Origin: Cheilinus undulatus
Taxonomy: Eukaryota; Chordata; Actinopteri; Labriformes; Labridae
Assembly: GCF_018320785.1 (NCBI RefSeq)
Contig: NC_054872.1
Coordinates: 39,854,551 to 39,918,550, forward strand
DNA length: 64,000 bases
Reading direction: 5' to 3'
The notes below the pieces were generated by a model. The model saw only the letters and a program-made list of their open reading frames with translations, was not told the origin of the DNA and searched no databases. The position numbers and the translations under genes were made by a program. Positions 35,801 to 44,613 of the stretch are shown here, one piece after another (the stretch's first letter is position 1; every line of letters starts with the position of its first letter).

Positions 35801-38800
35801 GGATCTTCATGGATTCAGGAAGTTTGAGCTGTACTGCCGAGGGGTTGATGATTTTGGTGATCTCAAAAGGTCCAACGTAGCGGGGGGTCAATTTCTTGGA
35901 TTCTGTCTCGAGGGGTAGATCTCTGGAGGAGAGCCAGACCTTCTGGCCAGGGAGATATTCCGGGGCAGGAGTGCGGTGGGCGTCAGCCAGTCTTTTATTG
36001 CGCTCGGCCGTGCGCGAGAGTGCCGCCTTGGCTGTCCGCCACACCTCTCTGACGCGCTGGAGATGGTGCTGCACGGAAGGGACGGAGACCGAGATCTCCT
36101 GTTCGGGAAACAGGGGGGGTTGATACCCGAGGCAACACATGAACGGAGACATGCCGGTAGCAGCGCAGGTGAGAGAGTTGTGGGCATATTCAATCCAGGG
36201 GAGGTGAGAGCTCCAGGTAGAGGGATGATGGGCAGCAACACAACGTAAGGCCGCCTCCAGACTCTGATTGGCCCTTTCAGTCTGGCCGTTGCTCTGTGGG
36301 TGGTACCCCGAGGATAGGCTGACTGTGGCCCCCAGCTCCTTGCAGAACTCTTTCCATACACGTGATACAAACTGGGGTCCGCGGTCCGACACGAGGTCGC
36401 TAGGAATTCCATGGATACGGAAGACATGGAGGACCAACAGGTGAGCCGTCTCCAAGGCAGAGGAGCTTGGGGAGAGGACGTAATGGACGCTTTGGAGAAC
36501 CGGTCCACTATAGTCAGGATGACTGTGTTTCCCTCAGAAGGTGGGAGACCGGTGACGAAGTCCAAGGCTATGTGCGACCAGGGACGACCAGGAGTGGACA
36601 GGGGACGCAGAAGGCCAGCAGGGGGTTGATGAGAGGATTTTCCTCTGGCACAGGTGGAGCAAGCAGCCACGAATTCACGGGTGTCTCTGGTCATGCCCGG
36701 CCACCAGAAACTCTGCTGTAGGAACCCGAGGGTCCTCTGGAAACCGGGGTGGCAGGTGAGTTTTGATGCGTGAGCCCAATGGAGCACTGGAGAGCGAGCT
36801 GAGTCCGGGACGAAGAGACGGTCTGGGGGTCCAGTTCCGGGGTCCGGTTGGGCTTTCTGGGCGTCTTTGACTGCCTGGATGATGTCCCATGTGGCAGCAC
36901 CGACGATACAGGAGGGGGGGAAGAATCAGGTCCGGCTCAACACTCTCACGAGAAGGGGAGTCCAAACGAGAAAGGGCATCAGGTTTAGTGTTTCTGGAGC
37001 CTGGCCTGTAGGAGAGGGTGAAGTGGAAACGACTGAGAAAAAGAGCCCACCGGGCTTGACGGAGTTGAGTCTGCGCGCCGCGCAGATAGGCGAGGTTCTT
37101 GTGGTCAGTCCAAATGATGAAGGGCTGTCGCGTGCCCTCCAGCCAGTGCCTCCATTCTTGTAGTGCCCACACCACAGCCAGCAGCTCGGTTTCCCACGTC
37201 GTAATTGCTCTCCGACGGGGACAAACGACGAGAGAAGAAGGCACAAGGGTGAAGCTTCTTCGTAACGGGGTCTCTTTGCGACAGAACAGCCCCGGCTCCG
37301 GTCTCCGAGGCGTCCACCTCCACCACGAATTGGAGGGAGGAGTCAGGGTGCTTGAGGACGGGAGCTGACGTGAACAGAGTCTTGAGCCTGGTGAATGCCT
37401 CAGCAGCCTCAGGTGACCACCGGTAGGGGGAACTAGGGGAGGTGAGCCTAGTGAGGGGAGCAGCCACCCTACTGTAATCTCTAATGAACCTTCTATAAAA
37501 GTTTGCGAAGCCTAGAAATCGCTGGAGTTCCTTACGGTTACCTGGGACGGGCCAATCAGTGACTGCTCTGATCTTAGCAGGATCGGGTTGTAATTGGCCC
37601 TGGGCAATGATAAAACCTAGAAAACTGACTGATGGGGTGTGAAACTCACATTTCTCGGGTTTGACATAAAGTCTGTTCTCTAGTAGCCTCTGGAGGACTA
37701 AACGAACATGTTGCTGGTGTTCCTGGAGTGACCTGGAGAAGATAAGTATATCATCAAGATATACGAACACGAAGCGATTGAGCATGTCCCTGAGCACATC
37801 ATTAATGAGAGCCTGAAAAACTGCAGGGGCGTTAGTGAGACCAAAAGGCATGACCTGGTATTCGAAGTGGCCAATGGGGGTCTTCAAGGCTGTTGTCCAT
37901 TCGTCTCTCTTTAACTCTGATGAGGTGATAGGCATTTCTTAAATCTAGCTTGGAGAAGACCTGGGCTGAACAGAGAGGCTCGAAAGAGGGGTCAATGAGG
38001 GGAAGTGAGTATTTGTTTTTTACCGTGATGTCATTAAGTCCTCTGAAATCGATACAGGGGCGGAGGTGGAGTCTTTCTTTTGACAAAAAAAAAACCAGCT
38101 CCTAGAGGAGACGAGGAGGGACGGATGAGACCTGTGGCTAACGAATCATGGATGTAAGTCTCCATGGCCTCCCTCTCCGGGGCGGAGAGGTTGTATAGGC
38201 GACTACTGGGCAGGGACGCGCCAGGGAGCAAATCGATCGCACAGTCATAGGGACGGTGAGGAGGGAGAGAGACGGCTAGGTCCTTGCTGAAGACCGGGGC
38301 TAAATCATGGTATTCCTGAGGGACATTGGATAAATCAGGAGGAGTGGGAGTGACGGAAGGACGACTGACCGGTGGATTGGCTGAACGCAAGCAGTGAGAG
38401 TGGCAGTGTACGCTCCAATTGGTTATGGTAGTGGTTTTCCAATTGATCTGAGGATTATGTAATTGGAGCCAGGGGAGACCTAAAACAACGGGAGCGTGAG
38501 GGGACGGAATAACAAACAGCTGAATTTTTTCACTGTGATTACCCGAGATAATGAGGGTTATGGGGGCTGTCCGGTGAGTAACCTTAGCAAGCAACCTGCC
38601 GTCTAAGGCCGTAACGTTCTTAGGAGTCGGTAAGGGTTCAAGGGGGAGTTGGAGCTGTTGAGCTAACGTGTCCTGAATAAAGTTGTCGTCAGCTCCGGAG
38701 TCAACAAGCGCACTAATGGGCACGGAATCGCGCCCCCAGAGGACACTAGCGGAACGGCTATGCGCAGGGGAGGGCTAGAGGAGGAAGAGGTCTGGCTCAC

Positions 38801-40423
38801 CCGAGTGCCCTGCTCACGGGTGAGCCCTGTCTTTTGGCGTCCTGGGGACAAGTAGCGAGAAAGTGACCTGTCTGACCACAGTAGATACACAGTCTAAGGT
38901 TAAAGCGTCTTTGGCGCTCACTGGGGTTAGTCGGTGCGGCCTAACTGCATGGGTTCATCAACAGGAGTGGGGAAAAGTCACGGGAAGACCTAGTGTGTTC
39001 AGGAGACTGAAGAGCAGACTGACCAGAGGGGGAGCTACGGACGGAGCTGGAGGGCCTTTGCTGACTCCTCTCTCGCGTCTTTCTCTCAAACGGTTGTCAA
39101 TGCGAATGGCTAGTGAAATTAAACCCTCAAGGGAGTCAGGTTCATCCCGGGAAGCGAGTTCATCCTTAAGCTCACTAGAAAGACTCTTAAGAAAAACCCC
39201 TTTGAGCTCGGTCTCCCCCCACCCGCTCTCAGAGGCTACAATGAAAAATCAATGGAGAAATCAGCTACTGATTGGTTACCTTGGTAGAGGGAAAATAAAC
39301 GTTTGGCTGCTTCTTGGCCCTGGAGGGGATGATCAAAAATCCGACATAGTTCACTAGAAAATAACGAGTAAGAAGCTAACACTGGGGATTCTCTCTCCCA
39401 AACAGAAGTGGCCCAGCGGGAGGCTTTCCCACGTAACAAATTAATTACAAAAGCTATCTTGGCCCTGTCCGTGGGGTAACTCAGGGGCTGCTGGTCAAAC
39501 ACAAGGGAACATCTTAACAAAAACCCACTAGCGCTACCTATTTCTCCTGAGAAGAAATCAGGGTGAGGTACATGAGGCTCTCTATAGTGGGGGAGGGGAG
39601 GAGAAGGTGAGGGATCTACTGAGGGTGGCTGAACACTGACAGGTGGAGGCTCAGGAGTGGGGTGGTGAGGCTGAGTGGCTGAGAGTAACTGCTCGGATAT
39701 GGTGGAGACCTGGGTGTTGAGAGTCTGAAGAGATTGCATGATACCTTTTAACATGGACTCGTGATGTCCTAGGCGTTGTCCTTGGTGGGTGATGGCCGTT
39801 TTGAGGGTGTCTGATTCCGCTGAGTCCATTTCTGGCCTGAGTCTTCTGTGATGTTTTGTGTAAGGGTTGAACTCAGGTGCGGAGACGGAAGCAGTTTTAA
39901 CAGTTTTATTGTGAGGATAAGTGCACCAGGGAAGGGGATTCCAAGAGTCCAGGAGGGAGTGAGGGAGTGCTGGAGCTGGCTGTGGTGAATTGAGCAGGAG
40001 GCACTGGAAAAAAGGAGGAGAGGCACGTTAGCGACAATGTACACAAAATGCAAACACTAGAGATCACGGGAATCATCAAAAGCACAAAGAACTTCTCTGA
40101 AGGATCACGAGAAGGAGCCCGGAGACGACGTTTACCGTGAGGTAATGTAGACAAGACTCAGGCGCTGTAGAGAGCTGCAGCCAGTCTTAAATAGCAGGTG
40201 TGATTAGAGGATTCGCTGCAGGTGTGCCTCTCCACAGCACCAGGGGGGCAGGGTGAACGCCTCAGGAGAAACAGAGTCAAGTTAACAGCCAGCAACCAGC
40301 TCCGGAAACCGGAAGTACCACAAAGTAAAATATTCAATACAAAATAAACACCACAAGCTGTGTATTACCTGTTATCAAGCTAAGAAGTTTAAGCAGGTAG
40401 GCAGTGCCCATGATGAAAGCCAT
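26891..40423 (-). CDS. Siglec A: MAG/CD22-like sialic-acid-binding Ig-type lectin family receptor
   Basis: Coding exons in transcript order: 40423-40369 (signal peptide), 34336-33983 (V), 33242-32943 (C2), 32857-32594 (C2), 28043-27762 (membrane-proximal C2), 27641-27545 (TM), 27330-27274 and 27098-26891 (tail). They sum to 1617 nt (538 aa). Ig exons are all phase 1-1. Siglec hallmarks: V-domain B-strand pair EGSCVMVPC (C44, C49) with E-strand C97 (EGNCTLLI); an extra Cys in domain 2 (SISHSCPSS) for the interdomain bridge; and a [12 protein letters not shown] pattern in the last C2 domain, as in MAG. The usual sialic-acid arginine of strand F is W116 (VYVWID). TM: about 22 residues around [18 protein letters not shown]. 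The tail has Y in CVYDND and RYNSP but no ITIM. MAG has five Ig domains and only four were found here; one may be lost or missed in 28.1-32.5 kb. Intron 1 contains a retrotransposon. A 5' UTR exon probably ends at 42097. Confidence 0.86.
28044..29086. other. Siglec A intron, no further exon recognised
   Basis: Searched on the minus strand for another Ig exon (Cys-x-Cys spacing, W-Y, phase 1 sites); none seen. The region contains AT-rich sequence and CpG-containing stretches near 28780-28830 that may be transposon-derived. Confidence 0.4.
29087..29247 (+). repeat. 161 bp direct repeat, copy 1
   Basis: Identical base for base (by eye) to 31263-31423. Runs from ACGAGCAGAGGAATGCTTAC to CTCACGCTGTTTGTTGTG. 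Flanks differ outside the repeat. Confidence 0.9.
30655..30780. repeat. Short dispersed repeat with CACACCAGAGCAGTTTG arms
   Basis: A 'gcattcacaccagagc...gaacgaactctgatc...ggttcgtttggagtgatgtgaaagc' stretch typical of a fish MITE. A weaker relative is at 41500-41660 (TTTACACCAAATCAAAC). Ends are not resolved. Confidence 0.4.
30940..31062 (+). mobile_element. BED zinc-finger exon of a hAT (ZBED-type) transposase
   Basis: An ATG-started frame of 40 codons encodes [15 protein letters not shown] followed by [12 protein letters not shown]. This is the start of a BED zinc finger (aromatic F/Y core, then CxxC) as in hAT transposases. The frame meets TAG directly after a GAG|GTAAAA donor-like site, so it is probably the first coding exon. 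The His pair and the catalytic domain were not found downstream. It lies inside the Siglec A intron, on the opposite strand, between the two 161 bp repeats. Confidence 0.6.
31263..31423 (+). repeat. 161 bp direct repeat, copy 2
   Basis: Perfect match to 29087-29247, 2176 bp away in the same orientation, followed by GAATCGGAATAGAACCGATT, itself an imperfect inverted repeat. Identity implies a recent duplication or gene conversion. Confidence 0.9.
31424..32593. other. Siglec A intron, no exon seen
   Basis: Nothing coding recognised on either strand; open frames near 31508-32274 have no family features. Confidence 0.45.
34980..34984. repeat. Target-site duplication AGCTG (left)
   Basis: AGCTG directly before the left LTR; the same five bases follow the right LTR at 40356-40360. 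A 5 bp duplication fits Ty3/gypsy integration. Confidence 0.85.
34985..35493 (-). repeat. 3' LTR (509 bp)
   Basis: Plus-strand ends are TGTGATGTTT and AACACCACA, i.e. 5'-TG...CA-3'. Same length as the 5' LTR and indistinguishable by eye. On the minus strand AATAAA lies at 35048-35043 and a TATTTAA box upstream of it. Open frames inside the LTR are not genes. Confidence 0.92.
35497..35506 (-). other. Polypurine tract of the retrotransposon
   Basis: Minus-strand GAGAGGGGGG, three bases from the 3' LTR, in the position where the plus-strand primer is made. Confidence 0.7.
35505..38723 (-). pseudogene. Retrotransposon pol (protease-RT-RNase H-integrase-chromodomain), frame-broken
   Basis: Domains in order on the minus strand: aspartic protease with VDSGADDNF near 38700; RT with [10 protein letters not shown] and the catalytic YLDD at 37761-37750; RNase H with TDHKNLAYL near 37100; integrase with an H/C zinc-binding region (CSTCARGK, near 36680), then [15 protein letters not shown] and NGQTERANQ carrying the DDE residues; and a chromodomain near 35700-35530 ([13 protein letters not shown]). 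The frame breaks near 38085 (a run of ten A), 37912, 37200, about 36840 and 36488. Each looks like a single-base indel. As written, the sequence cannot give one polyprotein. It is described only; no repaired version is offered. Confidence 0.88.
38740..39829 (-). pseudogene. Retrotransposon gag, frame-broken
   Basis: Starts at the ATG at 39829-39827 ([13 protein letters not shown]), with a helical N-terminus, a proline-rich stretch and a capsid-like part ([26 protein letters not shown]), as in sushi/PEG10-type Gag. The frame is lost near 39238. Farther down a nucleocapsid zinc knuckle, [14 protein letters not shown] (CX2CX4HX4C), is readable at 38889-38848 in another frame. A single-base indel near 39238 would explain this. 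The long plus-strand frame 38863-39357 is its antisense shadow. Confidence 0.85.
39835..39845 (-). other. Primer-binding site for self-priming
   Basis: Minus-strand AAGACTCAGGC begins one base inside the 5' LTR. It is exactly complementary to GCCTGAGTCTT at 40163-40153 in that LTR, about 30 bases after a TATTTAA box (40193-40187), i.e. at the expected 5' end of the RNA. This is the arrangement known for Tf1/sushi elements, which prime with their own RNA instead of a tRNA. Confidence 0.75.
39847..40355 (-). repeat. 5' LTR (509 bp)
   Basis: Carries on the minus strand a TATTTAA box (40193-40187), the probable RNA start near 40163 and AATAAA at 39910-39905. It is therefore able in principle to start and end transcripts in the direction of Siglec A. 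Confidence 0.92.
40356..40360. repeat. Target-site duplication AGCTG (right)
   Basis: Matches 34980-34984. It lies in the Siglec A intron, 8 bases after the exon-1 splice donor (GT at 40368-40367). Confidence 0.85.
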
Positions 40424-41111
40424 CACTGTGCATCATTCAGTGAGCCACCTTTTGACCTTTTTGATTTCTGAAACACAGCAGTAATTTCAATAATATGAGA
40501 TTAAATGTTTATATAGAAACCTTTTAATATGAAACAATTTAAATGACATCAAAGTAAACAGTATTGAAAATGATAATTTTTTACTGATGAGTCTTGTTGC
40601 TCTTGTCTGAATCTCAGAGCAATATGTTACTTTATCGAAAAATTTCATCAAGTTTGTTCAGTGTTCACATAGGGGCATTTATAAGCAAACCTAAATATTT
40701 GATGTGATGAAAACTGAATCAAATTGTGCAGGGTTTCTGCAATTGAAAATAATGGCTGCCATGCCTTCAGGATTATAATCTTTTCAATCAGATGTTAAAA
40801 ATGTATATTATACTATATGAATTTTGTTTAGTTTAGTACTTCCCTGATTATAATAATATAATGATAATAATGATGATGATTAGCAGTAAACTAGAGTAGT
40901 TTATTCATCATCAACTTTGTCTCATGATGAAGATGAGACACTAGTGATATAAAAATAGCTTGTTGTTGTAAAAACTCCGAACTTTCGTTCCATTTCTGTT
41001 ACAAGACAAGACTGGACAAAAACAATAGCAATTGACTGTCAGGCGTTCATCTAATCCATGATATTTTCCTCATGGAGAGAGGAAGGAGAAGCGCAAGCTT
41101 CACAGTCACAG

Positions 41112-41161
41112 GGTGAGTAACAGTTTTATCGTAGAATTTCTGCGTTGCTTTTGAGTCTGGG
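41112..41161 (-). pseudogene. Relic of a siglec V-set exon (about 50 bp)
   Basis: Plus-strand GAGTAACAGTTTTATCGTAG...GAGTCTGGGTC matches the 3' part of the Siglec A V exon (33991-34039) at about 46 of 49 positions, same orientation. Homology stops sharply at 41161, where a dispersed repeat begins. It is too short to code and is probably what is left of a duplicated V exon. Confidence 0.65.
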
Positions 41162-41164
41162 TCT

Positions 41165-41320
41165 ACAATTGACTGGCGACCAGTCCAAGGTGTGCCCTGT
41201 CTCTTGCCCAGTGACAGCTGGGATAGGCTTCAACTCCCTGTGACCCCTTACGGGATAAGCAGTGTAGAAAATGTATGGGTATTTACACAGCATCCTGATG
41301 AGTGAATGACAATAAAGACT
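41165..41320. mobile_element. Fish retroposon tail repeat
   Basis: Contains GACTGGCGACCAGTCCAAGG, GACAGCTGGGATAGGCTTCA and GGGATAAGCAGTGTAGAAAA, a very common tail sequence of fish LINE/SINE copies. Truncated by the V-exon relic on the left. Confidence 0.65.
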
Positions 41321-42096
41321 TTTGCATTTGTTTCTGAAGCTCACTCAGCTATTCCTGCAGTTTGTGACATTCTGTCAGCAGTAGCTGGTTGAATTCAAAA
41401 ACAAAGGGCAATGCTTCCAGCTGTTAGGGTGGACAGAGATTGGTTCATGTTCTAACTACAAACCAATAACACTAGAGTCTGAATTAAAGGAGACTGACAC
41501 ACCTTTTCAGTCAGTCTCATTTCAGCTGTTAAGTCTGCACCAGGGTTTGGTTGAACACTTTTACTCCAGCGAAAACAAGCCGAAATAACTTTGCAAACAG
41601 ACTCTAGTGTGTTTACACCAAATCAAACAAGTCAGATATGAAAGCACCCCGAAGATGAGCATACACTGTGCAATTTTCAGGCAATTCAGACTCAAATTTT
41701 GAAATGCACGACACTCCTGGAAGTCATGCTTCTCAGCTTTCAGGAAACTCCATCAGCCGTACAGTGTGAGGACTGAGGTTGTGCACAGCCATTGGACCAT
41801 GAGGTGTCAGCACATAAATTGTGCATGATGATCATGTGTCATAAACAATGTAGTCACACAGCATGAGCTGGCATTCCACCATGAATGTAAGTCAGCTGAA
41901 GACTGCATAATGTGTACATTAGATCCTTAAATACCTGAAGTAGTAGTTTATCAGTGTGCAGGGAGATCCTATTAACAGAACTTATAAATGTTTTCATCAT
42001 CACATTGTTTAAATGTCATTCTAGGAACATGAACAGAAAATATTCTGTAGATTTATATATTGTTTTGAGTGATAAAGAGGTGAGGGCTTACCTTAC

Positions 42097-42160
42097 CAGA
42101 GGAGCTGCTGCCTGAATGTGTCTGTGAGGATCCACTGATCTGTTACAGCACTCAAGTCCA
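42097..42160 (-). other. Possible 5' untranslated exon of Siglec A
   Basis: Minus-strand CTCCTCTG|GTAAGG gives a good donor at 42096. The next acceptor, TTTCAG before 40467, opens the exon holding the signal-peptide ATG (40423). The upstream boundary is unknown and the right limit given is arbitrary. Inference from splice signals only. Confidence 0.35.
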
Positions 42161-42633
42161 CCACTTAACCAATACCTCATCCCCTCGACACCCCTTTTGT
42201 TCTATTCAGTCTGACACAGGAAACTTGCTGAGCTTATGTAAAGCGATTGACCTGAACGATGAGAAAGCCTCAAAGAGAGAGTGTCTTGCCTATTTTTAAA
42301 AGCAGGTTTACGTGAACACAAACCCACTATTTTAACTACTGTGGTAAGTGTAAGATGCATTAAGATATAAATTAAGAATAAAGAGAAAACTGTTCTGCAC
42401 TTGGCTTGAAAGAATAATCCAGCTTTTATTAACAACAGGAAGAATGTAGAGGTTATTACTTTTTCAAACTAAGCTTAGACAGTTCAGTTATTATACATAA
42501 TTGGAAATGAGGATTAAAAAACAGAATCTTTTCAAGTTTACATTCCCAAAACCAGGCAAAAACTGAGAGTATGCAGTATTTGTCTTTCAGAGTGCAAATT
42601 ATGACTTTATTTGACATTTATTGATTGATAATA

Positions 42634-43663
42634 CACTGTAAGAAAAAATTAGTTGAGCTTACTAAAAAAAATATGGAAAGTCGTTGCCTCAAAAATAACA
42701 AGTAAACTACACTTGACTTTTGTGAGTTTAACAAACTTGTTTGTTAGTAGTGTGCAGTACTTGTTCTACTTGAACTATTTAGGTATTCACTAATAGTTTA
42801 AAATCAATTATTTTAAGTTCTCACAACTGAGATTCTAATGTTAATTTAAGTTTGCAGGACTTAGCCTAAATCATCTACTTAGAGTGTGCAATACTTAACA
42901 TTTTTAGTGCATTGTAAACACTGATAAGTTCATAGCACTCAAAACATCGTAGGCAACTGTTTACCTTAGAACATCAGCTAGTACTCTCTGTAAAAGTTTT
43001 GTATGTTATCATTCCACCTAAGGTGGATTATCTTGTGCCACCAATTGCAGCAATGGCTGTTGGTGATCCACTTCATTAATGACAGTGTGCTATACAACTT
43101 TTATTGATGCTGATAACAGTGACAATGCCTCCTATGGACGGGACGTCTTTAATTGAGACAGTAACTTCACTCGTGGTGCATTTTATTTATTCATCTTATT
43201 TCACCTTTTTTTAACCAGGAGAAAACCTCTTTGAGATTAAAAATCTCTTTTTCAAAAGTGTCCTGGCCAAGACAGCTGCAGTAAATAGAGTGCATAAAGG
43301 CTTAGTGCCCAAAGGCATTCTGGGAAAACTGCAGATTTGCCATAACTCAAATAATATGAGTTATAACAAAAAAAACTTAAATTGTTTGAGTACTGTTCAC
43401 TTAAAATTGAAATAAGTTCTATCAGCTCATAAAAATAGAGTTCAAATCGCTGTTTTGGATTTTTAAGTTAACACAACTTAATTATACCCCCTTTTTACTT
43501 AATTTTTTTAAACTAAGTAAACTTAAGTAAATTGAGCCCTTTTGCTGTTATGGCCAAGAAGTACAATTAACTTGTTTATAATAAGTATTTAGAACAGGTT
43601 AAGAAGAACTGAGTAATTTCAACTCAATGTTTATGAGTAAAATGGATGTTGCTTTTTACAGTG
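42634..43663. mobile_element. MITE with TACACTGTAAGAAAAA / TTTTTACAGTGTA ends
   Basis: CACTGTAAGAAAAA at the left and TTTTTACAGTG at the right are inverted, flanked by TA on both sides. The interior is rich in ACTTAA/AAGTTNAA words with no coding frame. About 1030 bp, superfamily not assigned. Confidence 0.6.
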
Positions 43664-44613
43664 TACAGCCTGGGAAGTAAAATGTGAGCAATGTTAAAGT
43701 TATTATAACAATAGACTTACAACTAAATTCCTGTGTTTCAAAGATTTTTTCATGATCTTAAAAAACTTGAACCCAAGACCTTTTCTGTGTTCCAATAGCA
43801 CTTAAGAAAGCTTGGTAACACAGACTTTTGTCAATTTCTTGTCATAACTTTATGTGCTTATAATGTTTATAATAAAAAGATTTGTATTTTAGAGTTGGTT
43901 TATAGATGCAAGGGGATTTGAGAGTAAAAGCATTGAGAAACATGTTGGCTTTAGCTCTGTGCTGCAGTGTTTATTTGTCAGTATATTATTAAGCACATTA
44001 AGCACAGTATCCTATAAGAGACAAACTACAGCTCTTGCAGACCCAGGAAGAGTAAAATGCACAGCAGTTAACCTTAGTCTTAGAATAAACCAAAATTTGA
44101 GCCCTCAACAATAAAACATATCCTTATCTTATATGTCATGTGCCATTAGCATCTCCAGGAATGTCTTAATTTTTGTTGATAATGAAGTGACTTGGAACTT
44201 TTCATTAAGTCCTGTCAGTAAGACTCAACTTTTGTTTAAAATGTTGGCTGTGCACTATAAACTGGTAGGGCTAATATAAATAGTAGTAGTGCCATCTAAC
44301 AGCACCATCTTCATCACCTTTTTTTCCTTAGCCATTTTGTTTGTTTAAATTTATGACTGCTATGTAAATGTTACTGATGTTGGGTTGTAGTGAGGTGTCC
44401 CAGACATGTTCTTGTCATTCACTCTGACATACTACACGAGATAAAAATTACAGGTGTTTGGGGCCGATGGGCCTTAATTTTGAGTTGTGACTATGCTGAA
44501 AACGTATAATCTGAGCCCCAATTACAAACAAGAAGACATGTAGAATTTGTATGTACAACAGAAAATGGCATTAAAACACTTTTCTGGATTCAGCAAAGTA
44601 ATACACCAGTTAA
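43664..44613. other. 3' flank of Siglec B with a dispersed repeat
   Basis: 44385-44515 is the partner of 4111-4240 (CAGACATGTTCTTG, ACACGAGATAAAAATTACAG, TTTGGGGCC). No gene seen. Confidence 0.45.

Larger units (their letters stand above)
34985..40355 (-). mobile_element. Full-length sushi-type Ty3/gypsy LTR retrotransposon (chromovirus group)
   Basis: 5371 bp element on the minus strand: 5' LTR 39847-40355, gag 39829 to about 38740, pol 38723-35505 (protease, RT, RNase H, integrase, chromodomain), polypurine tract 35506-35497, 3' LTR 34985-35493. Both LTRs are 509 bp and I found no difference between them. A 5 bp duplication AGCTG flanks it. The priming site is complementary to the start of its own RNA (see 39835). 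Domain order and the C-terminal chromodomain match the Tf1/sushi group known from fish. Several single-base frame breaks interrupt gag and pol. It sits in coding intron 1 of Siglec A in the same orientation, with its 5' LTR starting 13 bases after the exon-1 donor boundary. Confidence 0.93.

Noticed and set aside
38863..39357. 164 aa plus-strand open frame
   Set aside because: Antisense of the retrotransposon gag region; the minus strand carries the Gag features and zinc knuckle.
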